Assembly: GCF_046630445.1 (NCBI RefSeq)
Contig: NC_092333.1
Span: 518,501 to 582,500 of the forward strand
Direction of reading: 5' to 3'
Length of the DNA: 64,000 nucleotides
Origin: Rutidosis leptorrhynchoides
Lineage: Eukaryota > Streptophyta > Magnoliopsida > Asterales > Asteraceae
In this document: in pieces, positions 11,549 to 22,495 of the stretch
How the letters are laid out: each line of letters begins with the position of its first letter
How positions within the stretch are numbered: the stretch's first letter is position 1
Position numbers and translations under genes: made by a program
Notes under the pieces: model-generated
The model's database searches: none
Told to the model about the DNA's origin: nothing
What the model saw: only the letters and a program-made list of their open reading frames with translations

Positions 11549-13521
11549 ATGACCTCCTATTTCTTATTCTGCTTTTACTTGATCATCATCATAATCTCAT
11601 CATCAACGTTACTCTCTATCACTGCCGAAGATTCATCATCATCAATCGTAATATCAAGATTCCAAGAATACCTTCAGATCGATACTTCTCACCCATCCCC
11701 CAATTACCATCAAGCTGCTCACTTTATTCTTTCCCAAGCTAAATCCCTCAATCTCGAATCTCAAACCATCGAATTCGTCAAAAACAAACCCTTAATCCTA
11801 TTAAAATGGACTGGCAAATACCCACATCTCCCTTCCATTCTCCTCAACTCCCACACCGATGTGGTCCCCGTGGAACCCTACAAGTGGTCCCACCCTCCTT
11901 TCGAGGCCAGACTCCATCAAGAGACTAACAACATTTACGCAAGAGGTTCACAAGACATGAAATGTGTGGGGCTGCAGTACCTTGAAGCCATTCGAAACCT
12001 TAAACAACAACAACATTTCTTCGAACAACAACCCCTTAGAACAATCTACATTTCTTTTGTTCCCGATGAAGAAATTGGTGGACATGATGGTGCTGAGAAA
12101 TTTGCAAATTCTAAAATATTTGAGGAAATGAATGTTGGGATTGTATTGGATGAAGGTTTGGCGTCTCCTGATGATTATTATCGGTTGTTTTATGCAGAGA
12201 GGTGTCCCATGTGGTTGGTTATTAAAGCAACTGGTGCACCTGGACACGGTGCTAAGCTTTACGATAACACGGCATTGGAGAATTTGTTTAAGAGTATTGA
12301 AAGTGTTAGGAGGTTTAGGGATTCCCAGTTTGACTTGGTCAAGGCTGGTCTTAAAGCTGAAGGTGAAGTCGTCTCTGTCAACATGGCCTTCCTCAAAGCT
12401 GGAACCCCTTCTCCTACAGTATGTATTACTACTTACTACACTACCTCAACTCATCTGCTGCTGTTGCTATATTATAAGTATATATTATACTCTACTTATT
12501 ACTTACTACCTCTTAACTCATCATCTCCTACAGTATGTATTACTTACTACACTACTTCTTAACTCATCATCTCCTACAGTATGTAGTCAGTCGCAGTTGT
12601 GTTTGGTTAGTTTTTCTCGTTGTAGTTGCTATTGGCCGGTTATGTTGTTTGGTTATTTCTTTATGGGGTATCGGGAGGTAATATGTAGACAATCCTTCCC
12701 CTAATTGTAATCCACCCAGAGTGAAACACCCCAAGCGTAGAAAAAGTCCTCCCTCTCAATGTTCAATAATTAGAGAGATTGCTTCCCAATGGACCTCTGG
12801 CCAATAAGTAGGTTAAAAGAAAAAGAAATAATTAAGTGTGAGGCTCCATGAAAATGGTATAATCAAATTTCTTATTATTGGAGTATTCTTAATAATAATC
12901 AGGTCCGTTTTCCTTTGCACAAAACACTTCTCTATCAAGTTTCAAACTTTTACTTCGAACTCTTAATAACAAACTTATTCACCAATTTGGATAAGTAGCT
13001 TTAGCTTTCTGCCTTAACATTGCTATTAAATAATGTCATGTACCTGAAGCTAAAGTTGGTATTTTATTGATGAACCTTGATATTTAAGCAAAGTTAACAT
13101 GATTTGATAAGATTATGATTTGATATTTGAGCTAGACTATAAGCCCTTTGGTGGTTTGAATTGATTGATATCTTTATGTGTAAAGAATCCTATAAGAGAA
13201 TTAAACTTGTTTGCTTCTCCATCAGGGGTTTGTCATGAATCTGCAGCCATCTGAGGCACAGGCTGGTTTTGATATTCGAATTCCACCAATTGCCGATCAA
13301 GCTTCCATTGAGAGACGAATTGCTGAAGAATGGGCCCCAGCTTCCCGCAACATGACATTTGAGGTTAACTACTTCTAATCACCTCTATAGAGCTACTTGT
13401 TCATGGACATCTTTCACTGCTTTAGGGACTAAAAGTTGTTTCCATTCATTCCATGATTTGTAATGTGCATTGATGATTGAGTATACTGGGATGAATGCGT
13501 TTGGGAGTTGGGACTTGGTTG

Positions 13522-13552
<31 letters not shown>

Positions 13553-14434
13553 CAATAAGTATGATGTGTCGTGTTAATAATTTATTATTAGCTTGGGCAG
13601 TTTAAGCAGAAGGTGTCTGTGTATGATGAGAATGGAAGGCCAATATTGACTGCACATGACAGTTCAAATCCATGGTGGTCTCTCCTACAAGGGGCTATAC
13701 ATGAAGCTGGTGGGAAATTTGGAAAACCAGAGATCTTTCCTGCTTCAACCGATGCTCGTTACTTTCGGTTGAGGGGTGTGCCAGCAATCGGCTTTTCTCC
13801 AATGGCAAACACTCCAATCCTTCTTCATGACCATAACGAGGTGAACCACTTCTTATCATCTGGTTAAATACTTCTTTGTGCCAAAATGGGCAAGTTGGAT
13901 GGGTTGGATATATTGTAACTTTTTTGTACAAATTAAAAATGGGTAAGGGGATGACCAGAAATGTTTTTGTTGCATTATTTTTAAAATTTTGTTAAATAAG
14001 TACGTATTACACAAACTAAATATTGCTTTGCCCAACACTAGTAATATAATGGCTTTATATGATATTTACATAAGTTGATTTAGTAGGTACCTTACACTAA
14101 ACTTTTACCCATTTTGGTTAACTTCTTAGCTGGAATGTGTGGGTTGAAATTGTCACCTGAATCTGCTACACACCCTGCCCTTGCCACACACGAAATAGAG
14201 AAGGAAAAAGGAAGCAAAGATTAAAATTACACACACTGATTGAACTGAAATCTTGTCAATTGCTTAACTTTGTAATTTATTCCCTGTGCATATTCTTATG
14301 CAGTTCTTTTTTTATTGTAGTTTCTAAACAAGGAACAGTACTTGAAAGGGATCAAGGTGTATGAGTCAATTATCAAAGCTTTTGCATCTTACACCGAGAT
14401 TAAAATAGATGAAATTAGCAGAGATGAGCTGTAA
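11549..14434 (+). CDS. ACY1: Aminoacylase-1 (M20 metallopeptidase family), 4 exons
   Basis: Hydrolyses N-acyl-L-amino acids to free amino acid and carboxylate; zinc-dependent M20A family. Exons 11549-12418, 13226-13363, 13601-13840 and 14321-14434 join in phase 0 to give 453 residues, the usual family length. Residues 1-26 form a hydrophobic leader (LIIIIISSS), so secretory entry is likely. Zinc and catalytic motifs are present: HTDVVP (H102, D104), RGSQDMK (D136), DEEIGG (E174 as general base, E175), DEG (E202) and HDHNE near residue 412-416. GAPGHGA at 229-235 belongs to the dimerisation domain. Exon 3 could instead start at 13592, adding LGQ in frame. Intron 1 repeats the exon 1 donor twice more; intron 2 holds a long T run. 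The next gene lies 1.6 kb downstream on the same strand. Nothing in the coding sequence looks damaged. Confidence 0.92.
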
Positions 14435-15118
14435 AAAGATGGTGTTGTTTGCGATCTGTTTATGTTCGAATTGCAATATTCAGGAATTTGACATGTATTT
14501 CATGCTTAAAGTGCCTGATAAATGATAATAATTGGTGCAATGATCAGCGAGCATTTACAAGCTGTGACTAGTGTACTTCACCACGTTTTTATTGGCATAA
14601 ATATACAATAAAATCGTGGAGAACATTTCCTACGTGAAGAGTTGATTATGCATCATCATCGTCTGTGCAGCAGGATGTTTGTATCATCAATAAGAACTTG
14701 ATAGCATCAATTCAATTTCAATTGTTGGAATAAAAGACGTTCAAAATGATTTTAAGCATATAACGAATAACAAACTGTTATGTTCTTCTGAATTTAACAA
14801 CACATTGGAGAACTAATTCCATCCTAATTAAAAGACAACTCAAGCAAGAACAAGTATTGAATCAATTGACAGAGATCTTTTGGATTGGTAAGGATTGATC
14901 ACACAATAGAATGACTGTAGCTACCGAAAGAGAGAATTGTTTACACAGGAAAAATCGAATACTCTGTTATTATATCGAATAGCTATGGCTATTTATAGCA
15001 ACTACTGTACTAATTAACTTCTGTTATATCCTAACTTTCTTTCAAATCGTCACGCGTATTGCATGCTTCTTCTTAATAGATACATAACAACTCCCAAGTA
15101 ACATCTTGAATATGGGGT

Positions 15119-15155
<37 letters not shown>
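15119..15155 (+). repeat. Homopolymer tract of 37 G
   Basis: An uninterrupted run of 37 G, preceded by GGGGT. On the minus strand it is a poly-C tract. It creates spurious poly-Gly and poly-Pro frames on the two strands, which are not genes. Confidence 0.95.
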
Positions 15156-15156
<1 letters not shown>

Positions 15157-15880
15157 TTTTCCAAAAGACTTGTAAGAAATTGGAATGTAAGTTTTTTATT
15201 TTTTGTTTTTTTGTTTTGGATTTGGATGGAATTTTTGGTTGATCTAAAGGTTTTTAATTGGTATTTGGGTGTCATTTCAACTCTTAGATCTAGACGGTAT
15301 TTAACGCAGTGTTATCATCCAGCATCGCCTCCATCACACCACTAACTTGGCGTGATGTTTAAAAAAGTTGTTGACATTATGAACGGCATCACATGAGGGT
15401 TTTGACGTGATGATATAGTGGACCAATCTGATTTCAAGGAACAAAATATAGACCAATCGGATATGTATATTACTCCCATCACACCCTTTCCATTATTTAC
15501 TTATTTCGTCACATTTGTCACATCACCACTATACCCACAAAACCCCGACACATTCTATCACACCATCGACATTAAAAAGAGTCTTAGAGTTCTAGTTAGT
15601 GAAAAGTTTTTTGTTTCACTATAGTTCAAGTTTAATCCTCGTAGTTTACAACTCGAGCCTTCCCTTTTCTTGAATTTTAGCTTTAGTGATAATAATGGGT
15701 AAAAATAATGGAATAAAAGATATGTGCATAACATGTGAGGGGAGATAATGGATTTCTAACGTTCATTTAATGGAAGGACTGTCTATGCAACAGTTGCAAA
15801 CTACCGGGACTGTATTTGTAATTATATCTCTTGATATTTTTGATTTTGGTATTCCTCAATTTGATCGATCTCATACCAGC

Positions 15881-15908
15881 CAGTCAGTCAGTCAGTCAGT
15901 CAGTCAGT
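15881..15908 (+). repeat. (CAGT)7 microsatellite upstream of the DUF89 gene
   Basis: Seven perfect CAGT units about 100 bp before the start codon at 16,007, so within or just ahead of the 5' leader. Length variation here could alter the leader; this is inference. Confidence 0.9.
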
Positions 15909-16006
15909 CCACTTTGCATTCGTCTGGTGTGTGTGTAATAAAGTGCGATCAAAATCATCATCTGATCTGATCTTTGATTAATAGAAAATAAAAAATATAT
16001 ATAAAA

Positions 16007-19000
16007 ATGGAGAGTTCAGGAGAGATGGTTGGATTCCCGTTATTAATAACGCCGATCGAGACTAATTACAGGGCTTGCACCATTCCCTACCGATTTCCGT
16101 CAGACAACCCTAACAAACCTACTCCCACTGAACTCTCTTGGATCAACCTCTTTGCCAATTCCATTCCTTCTTTCAAGTGATTATTATCAATAATTATTAT
16201 ATTATCATTGTCATTATTTTGTTACTCCGTATTATCGTTATTGTTATTGTTACTATACTTTTCAAATCACATTATAGAACGATAATAATTTGTTATATTC
16301 TATTATATAACATAATTTCAATCACAGGAAGAGAGCTGAATCCGATGATACTGTTGCTGATGCCCCTGCTAAAGCCAACAAATTTGCTCAAAGGTATCTT
16401 TCTACTTATTGTTTCACTCACTCTATTTATTCATTCATTCATAATTATTATTACCTCGTATTATATTATATTATATTATATATTTCTTTCTTTAATTAAT
16501 CGTGTTTGTATTGTATGTAAAGGTATGCTGACATACTAGAGGACTTCAAAAAAGATCCAGAGAGCCATGGTGGACCACCTGACTGCATAGTAAGCAACCA
16601 ACCACAAGCACAACCCAACTACAGCCTACTCTACATTTTTTTTTTTTTTTTTTTAACGGACTTCATGTTATGCAGCTTCTTTGTCGTATCCGTGAGCTTA
16701 TCCTCAGAGAGGTTGGTTTTAGAGACATCTTTAAGAAGGTTAAGGTAGGGATATACGTTTACTATTCACAATTCGTTTCTCCGTTAATGTTGGAATTTCT
16801 ACAAGTTGGTTTTAAAGCGATACTTTTTTATTGAATTTCATGCGCTAGGACGAAGAAAATGCGAAAGCTATAACCTTATTTAAGGATGTTGTTCATTTGA
16901 ATGATGCTATTGATGACGAACCAAAGCGAGTGGAGAATTTGGTTAGAGGAATATTCGCTGGCAACATATTTGATCTGGGTTCTGCACAGGTAATCAACTA
17001 CCCATTACTCAACCAAAACATGCTCATGTTTCATAAACATTAAGGAACCGACTACTATTGAAATATAATAAATTGATCATCATATTAATGTGTAATTTTT
17101 TTCATGATTCTTGAAGCTTGCAGAGTTATTCTCTAAAGATGGAATGTCCTTCTTGGCCAGTTGTCAGAATATTGTTCCCCGGCCTTGGGTTATAGATGAT
17201 TTGGATACTTTCATTTCGAAATGGAGTAAGAAAGTTTGGAAAAAGGCAAGTTTCACCACTATTCGTCCCATAGTCCTAGTGTTCCTTTTAAATGTTTTCA
17301 TCGTTACGCATGTCAGCATTATTAACCCTTTACATATTTTACTGTAACAGGCTGTTATATTTGTTGATAATTCTGGTGCAGATGTTGTTTTGGGTATATT
17401 ACCCTTTGCTAGAGAATTGCTTCGTTGTGGGACGAAGGTTGGTTTTCAAACCAGATACTTTTTTGCTCTCATAACTCATTTTCCCACTTCGTTACTGAGT
17501 GTGCTCATTTGCCTGAATAATTTGATTTTCCAAGCAATTGTGATTTCAGTGTTCACTTTGGGTGTTTTTTGTATGTACCCTTTACTTAGCATGGGTAATG
17601 TACCAAATGTTTTCTCATGGCCTTCTCTTCTTCCTTGTAGACCATAATAATCATAAAACAAATATACTGTATAGTATAATAGTAAACATAAAATAAAATA
17701 TATTAAATATACATAAAAAAAATACCCAATTCCACGAACATAAGGTATGAGAAGTGAGATGTAGACAATCATTCCTCTACCTTAAAATAAAAGACAAGTA
17801 ATTTCTCCACCTACATGTAGAAAAATATTATATTATATAATAGTAATAATAAATCATAGAAGTAAAAAGTCACTTTGAATTCCAATTGGAATATATGAAC
17901 TAGATATTAGAATTTTAGAAGCTTGATCGAAGCTTTTTATGCCTATAGATAATGGATCTGTCAGACCTACCAGGTATGCCCAAACAGAGACCTAATTGCC
18001 AATCACCAAGGAATTGTGTGTACCAGTATTCTGAAACTGTACCAGTAAATTGAAGGACTAGTTTGCCTGCTAGTTGATTGACGGACTACTTTGCATTCTC
18101 ATAAACTCAAAATGCCTGACATGCAATAATACAAATGGACAGTTATCTTTACTCTGGATGCATACTTTTTGTTCGTGTATGTTATTTACACTAAAATTAG
18201 GGAATTTCAGTATACTTCCAATTGTATATTTTTTCTTTCCGATCTTATATTTCACCCCTATGGCTTTCATGTTGAGAGTGTGAATAAAGAACAAAGACTT
18301 CAGCACCAAATGATTTGTGATTCATTCAGTGTTGCATAGCATAAATAACTGTTTTATATGAATTTCCTTACTCTGCATCGAATGAAATGGGATCCATTAG
18401 GTCTTGTGTCTGTTCTGCAAGAAGTTAGAGTTTGAGTAGGATTCGTTTTTTTATTTTTTAAAAATCTGAGGAAAATATACTAAAAACAATTAGCAAGACT
18501 CTAGAGCAAGAAAAAGAAGTAGGATTCATCTTAGTTTGTTTTTTGTATATTGTAACTAACCCTAGTCTATGTAAACCCCGGAGTATGAAAATAATTCAAA
18601 GAACTCTCGAGATGGCCTTAGACTAATCCAATAACCCCGATTGGATATATACACATATAATTTGTTTGTGTCGATTTTATATGCTATATATTTTCGTTTA
18701 TCGATTGTGGGTTGCAATCGCCATCAATTGTGTGTGTTGTTTTGGGCCCAAAATTTTTAACCACTAGTATTAGACCTATAAGGTTGAAATATGGATCAAT
18801 GGCGGAGGAAGGTAAGTATAGAATCGAGTTGTTCGATGGTAAAGACTTCGGCTTTTAGAATATGCAAATAAGGGACTATTTGTATCAAAAAAAAAAAAAA
18901 AAAAAAAAAAATTCACCAACTTTGTCACGGACAAAGGTCTGAGAGTGTGAAACCAGAGGGATTTGGCATTCCTAGATTAGCAAGCAGTGGTCATGATCGG

Positions 19001-22000
19001 GTTATTAATCACGAAGAATGCTGCTTACAACGTTGTAAACAAGAAGACAACATTCGGTTGAAAACAGTCCCCATAACACCTCAACACACAATGGTGTTGT
19101 TGAACGCATGAATATGACGTTGAATCAGAGAACGAAGAGCATGTGGTCGTATATGCGGGTTTGCTTAAGATGTTATGGGCCGACGTGGCGAATACAACGA
19201 CATACTCAAGAAGGAATGGATTCGGATGACATGAGATACCAGGATGTCATTTATGATGAAAATTATGGTGACAAAAGTAATGGTTAGTCCAAACTTGGAT
19301 TATGTCGTGTATGATGACGTTTATGTTGATGATCATAGATTCAGTGGGAGTTTAGGAGACTATGAAATTTACAAATAGCTATGAGATACAAAGCACTGTT
19401 AGTGGTCGAGGGGTTTCAACGAAAAGAAGGGTCGGTTATACTGAGATATTTTTACTAGTTGTGAAGATGAATATGATTGGGGAAGAAATTTACATGGTGC
19501 AACACGAGGTTGCTATATATCAAAGGGATTCGAGTTTGTTGGTGTTGCGTGGTCGTCTCAATTGTTATTTGTGGTGTAGATGAGGGATTCAACGGAGTTG
19601 AAATGGATATTTGAGGGTTTAAGAGTCTAGGTTTGCTCGATCTTCATGTGGGGATTGTTGAGATGTATGCGTTACTGGTGTAGGCTTCGTATTGCTTAGC
19701 TGTCAAGCTAAGTAAACGGCCAGCTGTTTTCTTGGTGACTAAGTTAGGGAATGGCCAACCCTAATTTAGTTTGGGCCAGTTTAGGGTTTTATTTAGACTA
19801 GGGGGTTTATTTATCTTAAACCTTGTCTATAAATAGTCTCTCAATTGTACGTACTTATCATCACCTCCAAAATAATAAAGAATACTCTCTAGTTCCTAGT
19901 TCCAAAGTGGATTAAGTCTCACATCGAGACCGATACCACTATAATTTCTCGTGTCGTTTTTTATTCTTGTGTTTATATTTCGGCTGTGTTTGTGCTAATC
20001 TGATCAGGGACTTAACAGTATGAAGAAAGAACAAAGACGTCGGAGTACTGGCACTAAATGATTTGTGAAAAACTTTTTGATATAAATTATTCGATGTTAC
20101 ACCTGATCTGCTGCTGGAATTTAGAGTTCGAATAGGATTCATCTTAGTTTGCTTTCTATATAAATTGAAACTCTAATCTTTGTAATCCCCAGAGCACGTA
20201 AATAATGCAAAGAACTCTCTAGTTGGTCCTGCATTAAATCGCCCAGATTGGATACAACTCACGTAATTTGCGCGTGTCGATTATACTTTTACGCTTTATA
20301 TTTCCATGATTGATTGTGGGTTGTGCTTTTCCTATCAATTGTGTGTGTTGTTTTGGGCTAAAAATTCCTAACATTTCATAATACAGGTCGTATTGGCAGC
20401 TAATGACCTACCATCTATCAACGATATAACTTATCATGAGCTATTGGAGATAATATCCAAGGTATAAGAGCTGCATAATAATTAATAAATATTTATCTGT
20501 TGTCATTGCATATTTTTTTTAAATGGAAAAGGTGTGGCTAATATTGAGATTAATGTTGTTGTTTGTTGAATTTTTACCAGTTGAAGGATGAAAATGGGCT
20601 CCTTATGGGTGTTGATACTCACAACCTTTTGATTGCAAATTCTGGTAATGATTTGCCGGTAAGACAGAAGAGGAAGCCAGTTTGATTGACCGTTTCATAG
20701 TTTGATCACGTCTCTTATTAGTTTGTTGAGATTTATCAGGTATAAACTATCTATCTATTATTATTATGACAGGTTATTGATCTCTCGAGTGTGTCTCAAG
20801 AGCTTGCATACCTGGCAAGTGATGCCGACCTAGTTGTTTTGGAAGGAATGGTGAGTACCTCGCTTTTCTTTTCTTTTCTTTAAGATCCCTTCTACCTCTT
20901 ATTACTATGTGGACTGGAAACTACCACATACTAGTTTATTTTATTATACTTAATTTATTTTACTCAACTGTACGTTAAATTGGTGGGCAGTTATGTTTTG
21001 ATGGCATTGGAAAATCATCAAGGGATTTTCATAATCAAAAGGATAAAAAAAAAAAAAAAAAAAATACAGTCCCTCACTAAGTTTTTAAAGCTACAATGGA
21101 AGACGTGTAGTATGTTTCCACTTTGTAGAAAGAGTTGGTCAAGGTCCAGAGTGAGGTCCCTAACTCCCTATGTTGCCCCCTTGGTCTTGCCTTAAGCCCA
21201 TAATATAATATAATATATGTGTTGATGGTAGATAGATAGATGCCAAATCAGAATCAGCAGCATGAGTTTTGGTAACAGAACTCATACCATACATATTGTT
21301 GCATAACATGTGTATCGGCAGGGACATGTTAGCCCTGTGTTGACTTTGTCAACCCATCCAGCGGTCCCCGGTAGCCCACTGGAGCCTGGCGAAACACCAT
21401 CACCCATTTTCCCACAGCATGCCAGGCCCGAGATTCGAACCTGCATTGTTATTGTTGCAATCTTCGCATGCGTGGGACCAAGGGATCATTTGGGCCCGGT
21501 AAGAATGGTTTTTGATCCAATTATTTGGAAAATCCTCACCTAGTGGGAATCGAACCCTCACCTCCCCTAAGGGAGATTGAGTCATTCACCACTAGGCTAT
21601 TGGCCCATTCTTCATACCATACATATACAAATAAAAAATGTAGGATAACTAATGCATGTACTCACAATCCCAATCAAGTAAGGCATACCACTTATGCATT
21701 ACATGCTAACATCAACTCAAGTGGCCATCTTTGTTTGTGATTAATATTTAATAATAATATATATTTTTGATTCATCTACTATCATCTAATCTCTCTATCT
21801 TGTTGTTGGCAGGGTCGTGGGATTGAGACGAACTTGTATGCTCAATTTAAATGCGACTCCCTCAAAATAGGAATGGTTAGCAGCAATTCATTATGTGTCA
21901 ACTCTAATTCTTGTTTTCGATCCCCTTTGGCTTACTTAAAGTGTTGCGCAATATACTTATATATAATGTTTGTTTAATGTAATTAGGTCAAGCATCAAGA

Positions 22001-22070
22001 AGTTGCCCAGTTCCTTGGTGGAAGACTATACGATTGTGTATTCAAGTTCAACGAAGTTTCAAGTGGTTAA
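16007..22070 (+). CDS. DUF89 damage-control phosphatase (At2g17340 type), 12 exons
   Basis: Metal-dependent phosphatase of DUF89 subfamily II, the plant stand-alone relatives of the PANK4 C-terminal domain. The family removes phosphate from damaged phospho-metabolites such as oxidised 4'-phosphopantetheine; likely cytosolic, as no signal peptide is seen. Exons: 16007-16176, 16328-16393, 16523-16589, 16676-16744, 16849-16989, 17117-17245, 17351-17437, 20387-20461, 20581-20658, 20773-20850, 21813-21875, 21987-22070. The joined product is 368 residues, matching the Arabidopsis length. Motifs: FVDNSGAD (218-225) with the metal-binding D220/N221, AANDLPSIND (247-256), DADLVVLEGMGRG (311-323). Intron 6 uses a GC donor (AG|GCAAGT). 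Intron 7 (2.9 kb) holds a Copia remnant and intron 10 a SINE. Coding sequence appears intact. The 3' end faces the transporter gene. Confidence 0.93.
18270..20373 (+). mobile_element. Ty1/Copia remnant inside intron 7 of the DUF89 gene
   Basis: Two imperfect direct repeats, about 18,270-18,762 and 20,018-20,373, share AAAGAACAAAGAC, GTAGGATTCATCTTAGTTTG and the end ATTGTGTGTGTTGTTTTGGG. They look like LTRs. A primer-site-like ACTAGTATTAGAC follows the left one. Between them are Copia-type pol traces: a GVVERMN integrase motif near 19,095 and an RT-like block with a (I/V)VKMNMIG segment near 19,465. The right LTR is preceded from 19,656 by a further LTR-like unit (TGTTGAGATG...TTAACA, with CTATAAATAG), perhaps a second insertion. 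Heavily decayed and much shorter than a full element. Same orientation as the gene. Confidence 0.65.
21297..21611 (-). mobile_element. tRNA-derived SINE in intron 10 of the DUF89 gene
   Basis: Flanked by a perfect 15-bp direct repeat, TCATACCATACATAT, at 21282-21296 and 21612-21626. On the minus strand the element opens GGGCCAATAGCCTAGTGGTG, an A-box-like start. GGTTCGATTCCC follows as a B box. A second B-box-like GGTTCGAATC occurs further in. Body 315 bp without a clear poly-A tail. The perfect target duplication argues for a fairly recent insertion. Confidence 0.8.
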
Positions 22071-22495
22071 AACCTCTCCGCGAAAATAGATAAGGCTATT
22101 TGGAAAAGGGTGGATGAAATAGATCATTATTTTCGATACTATTAATAATCTGGATAGATCATTACTTACTATATAAGTAGATGATAGAAGTTAGCACACT
22201 TGATTTTCTGTCCTGTTCTTGCTTTCATGGATGTTCTTCCAAAAAATATTTGAGAAAATGGAATACACATGGTTGGTCCCTTCATTTTAAAAACTCCGGC
22301 TATTTAATAAACTTACAAACACAATTGAAATCACATTACATGGAAAGAACTAATGACTACATATCAATATCATCAATACATAATAATTGTTTGGAATAAA
22401 AAATGAATATCAGAAGTTTGTCTTTCTATTTAATAAACTACTTGTAATAAATACACAGATTAGGTATAGATATAGATAGTGTTTCATCACAATTC
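22071..22495. other. Convergent intergenic region
   Basis: The 425 bp between the stops of the DUF89 gene (plus) and the transporter gene (minus). It must hold both 3' UTRs and poly-A sites; AT-rich with AATAAA-like motifs on both strands. No further gene seen. Confidence 0.6.

Larger units (their letters stand above)
14435..16006. other. Intergenic region between aminoacylase and DUF89 genes
   Basis: Holds the 3' end of the aminoacylase transcript and the DUF89 promoter. A stretch at about 14,723-15,103 starts TGTTGG and ends AACA, with a TATTTATAG motif inside. It may be an old Copia solo LTR, but I see no matching target duplication. The rest has the G tract and the CAGT repeat listed separately. 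No further gene seen. Confidence 0.4.

Noticed and set aside
11948-12704. Other frames over aminoacylase exon 1 and intron 1
   Set aside because: Shadow frames of the exon or intron read-through; the family motifs are all in the frame starting at 11,549.
14723-15103. Possible Copia solo LTR upstream of the DUF89 gene
   Set aside because: TG...CA-like ends and a TATA-like motif are present but I found no target duplication or second copy, so it is noted only within the intergenic entry.
15042-15345. Poly-Pro and poly-Gly frames
   Set aside because: Generated by the 37-G tract on the two strands.
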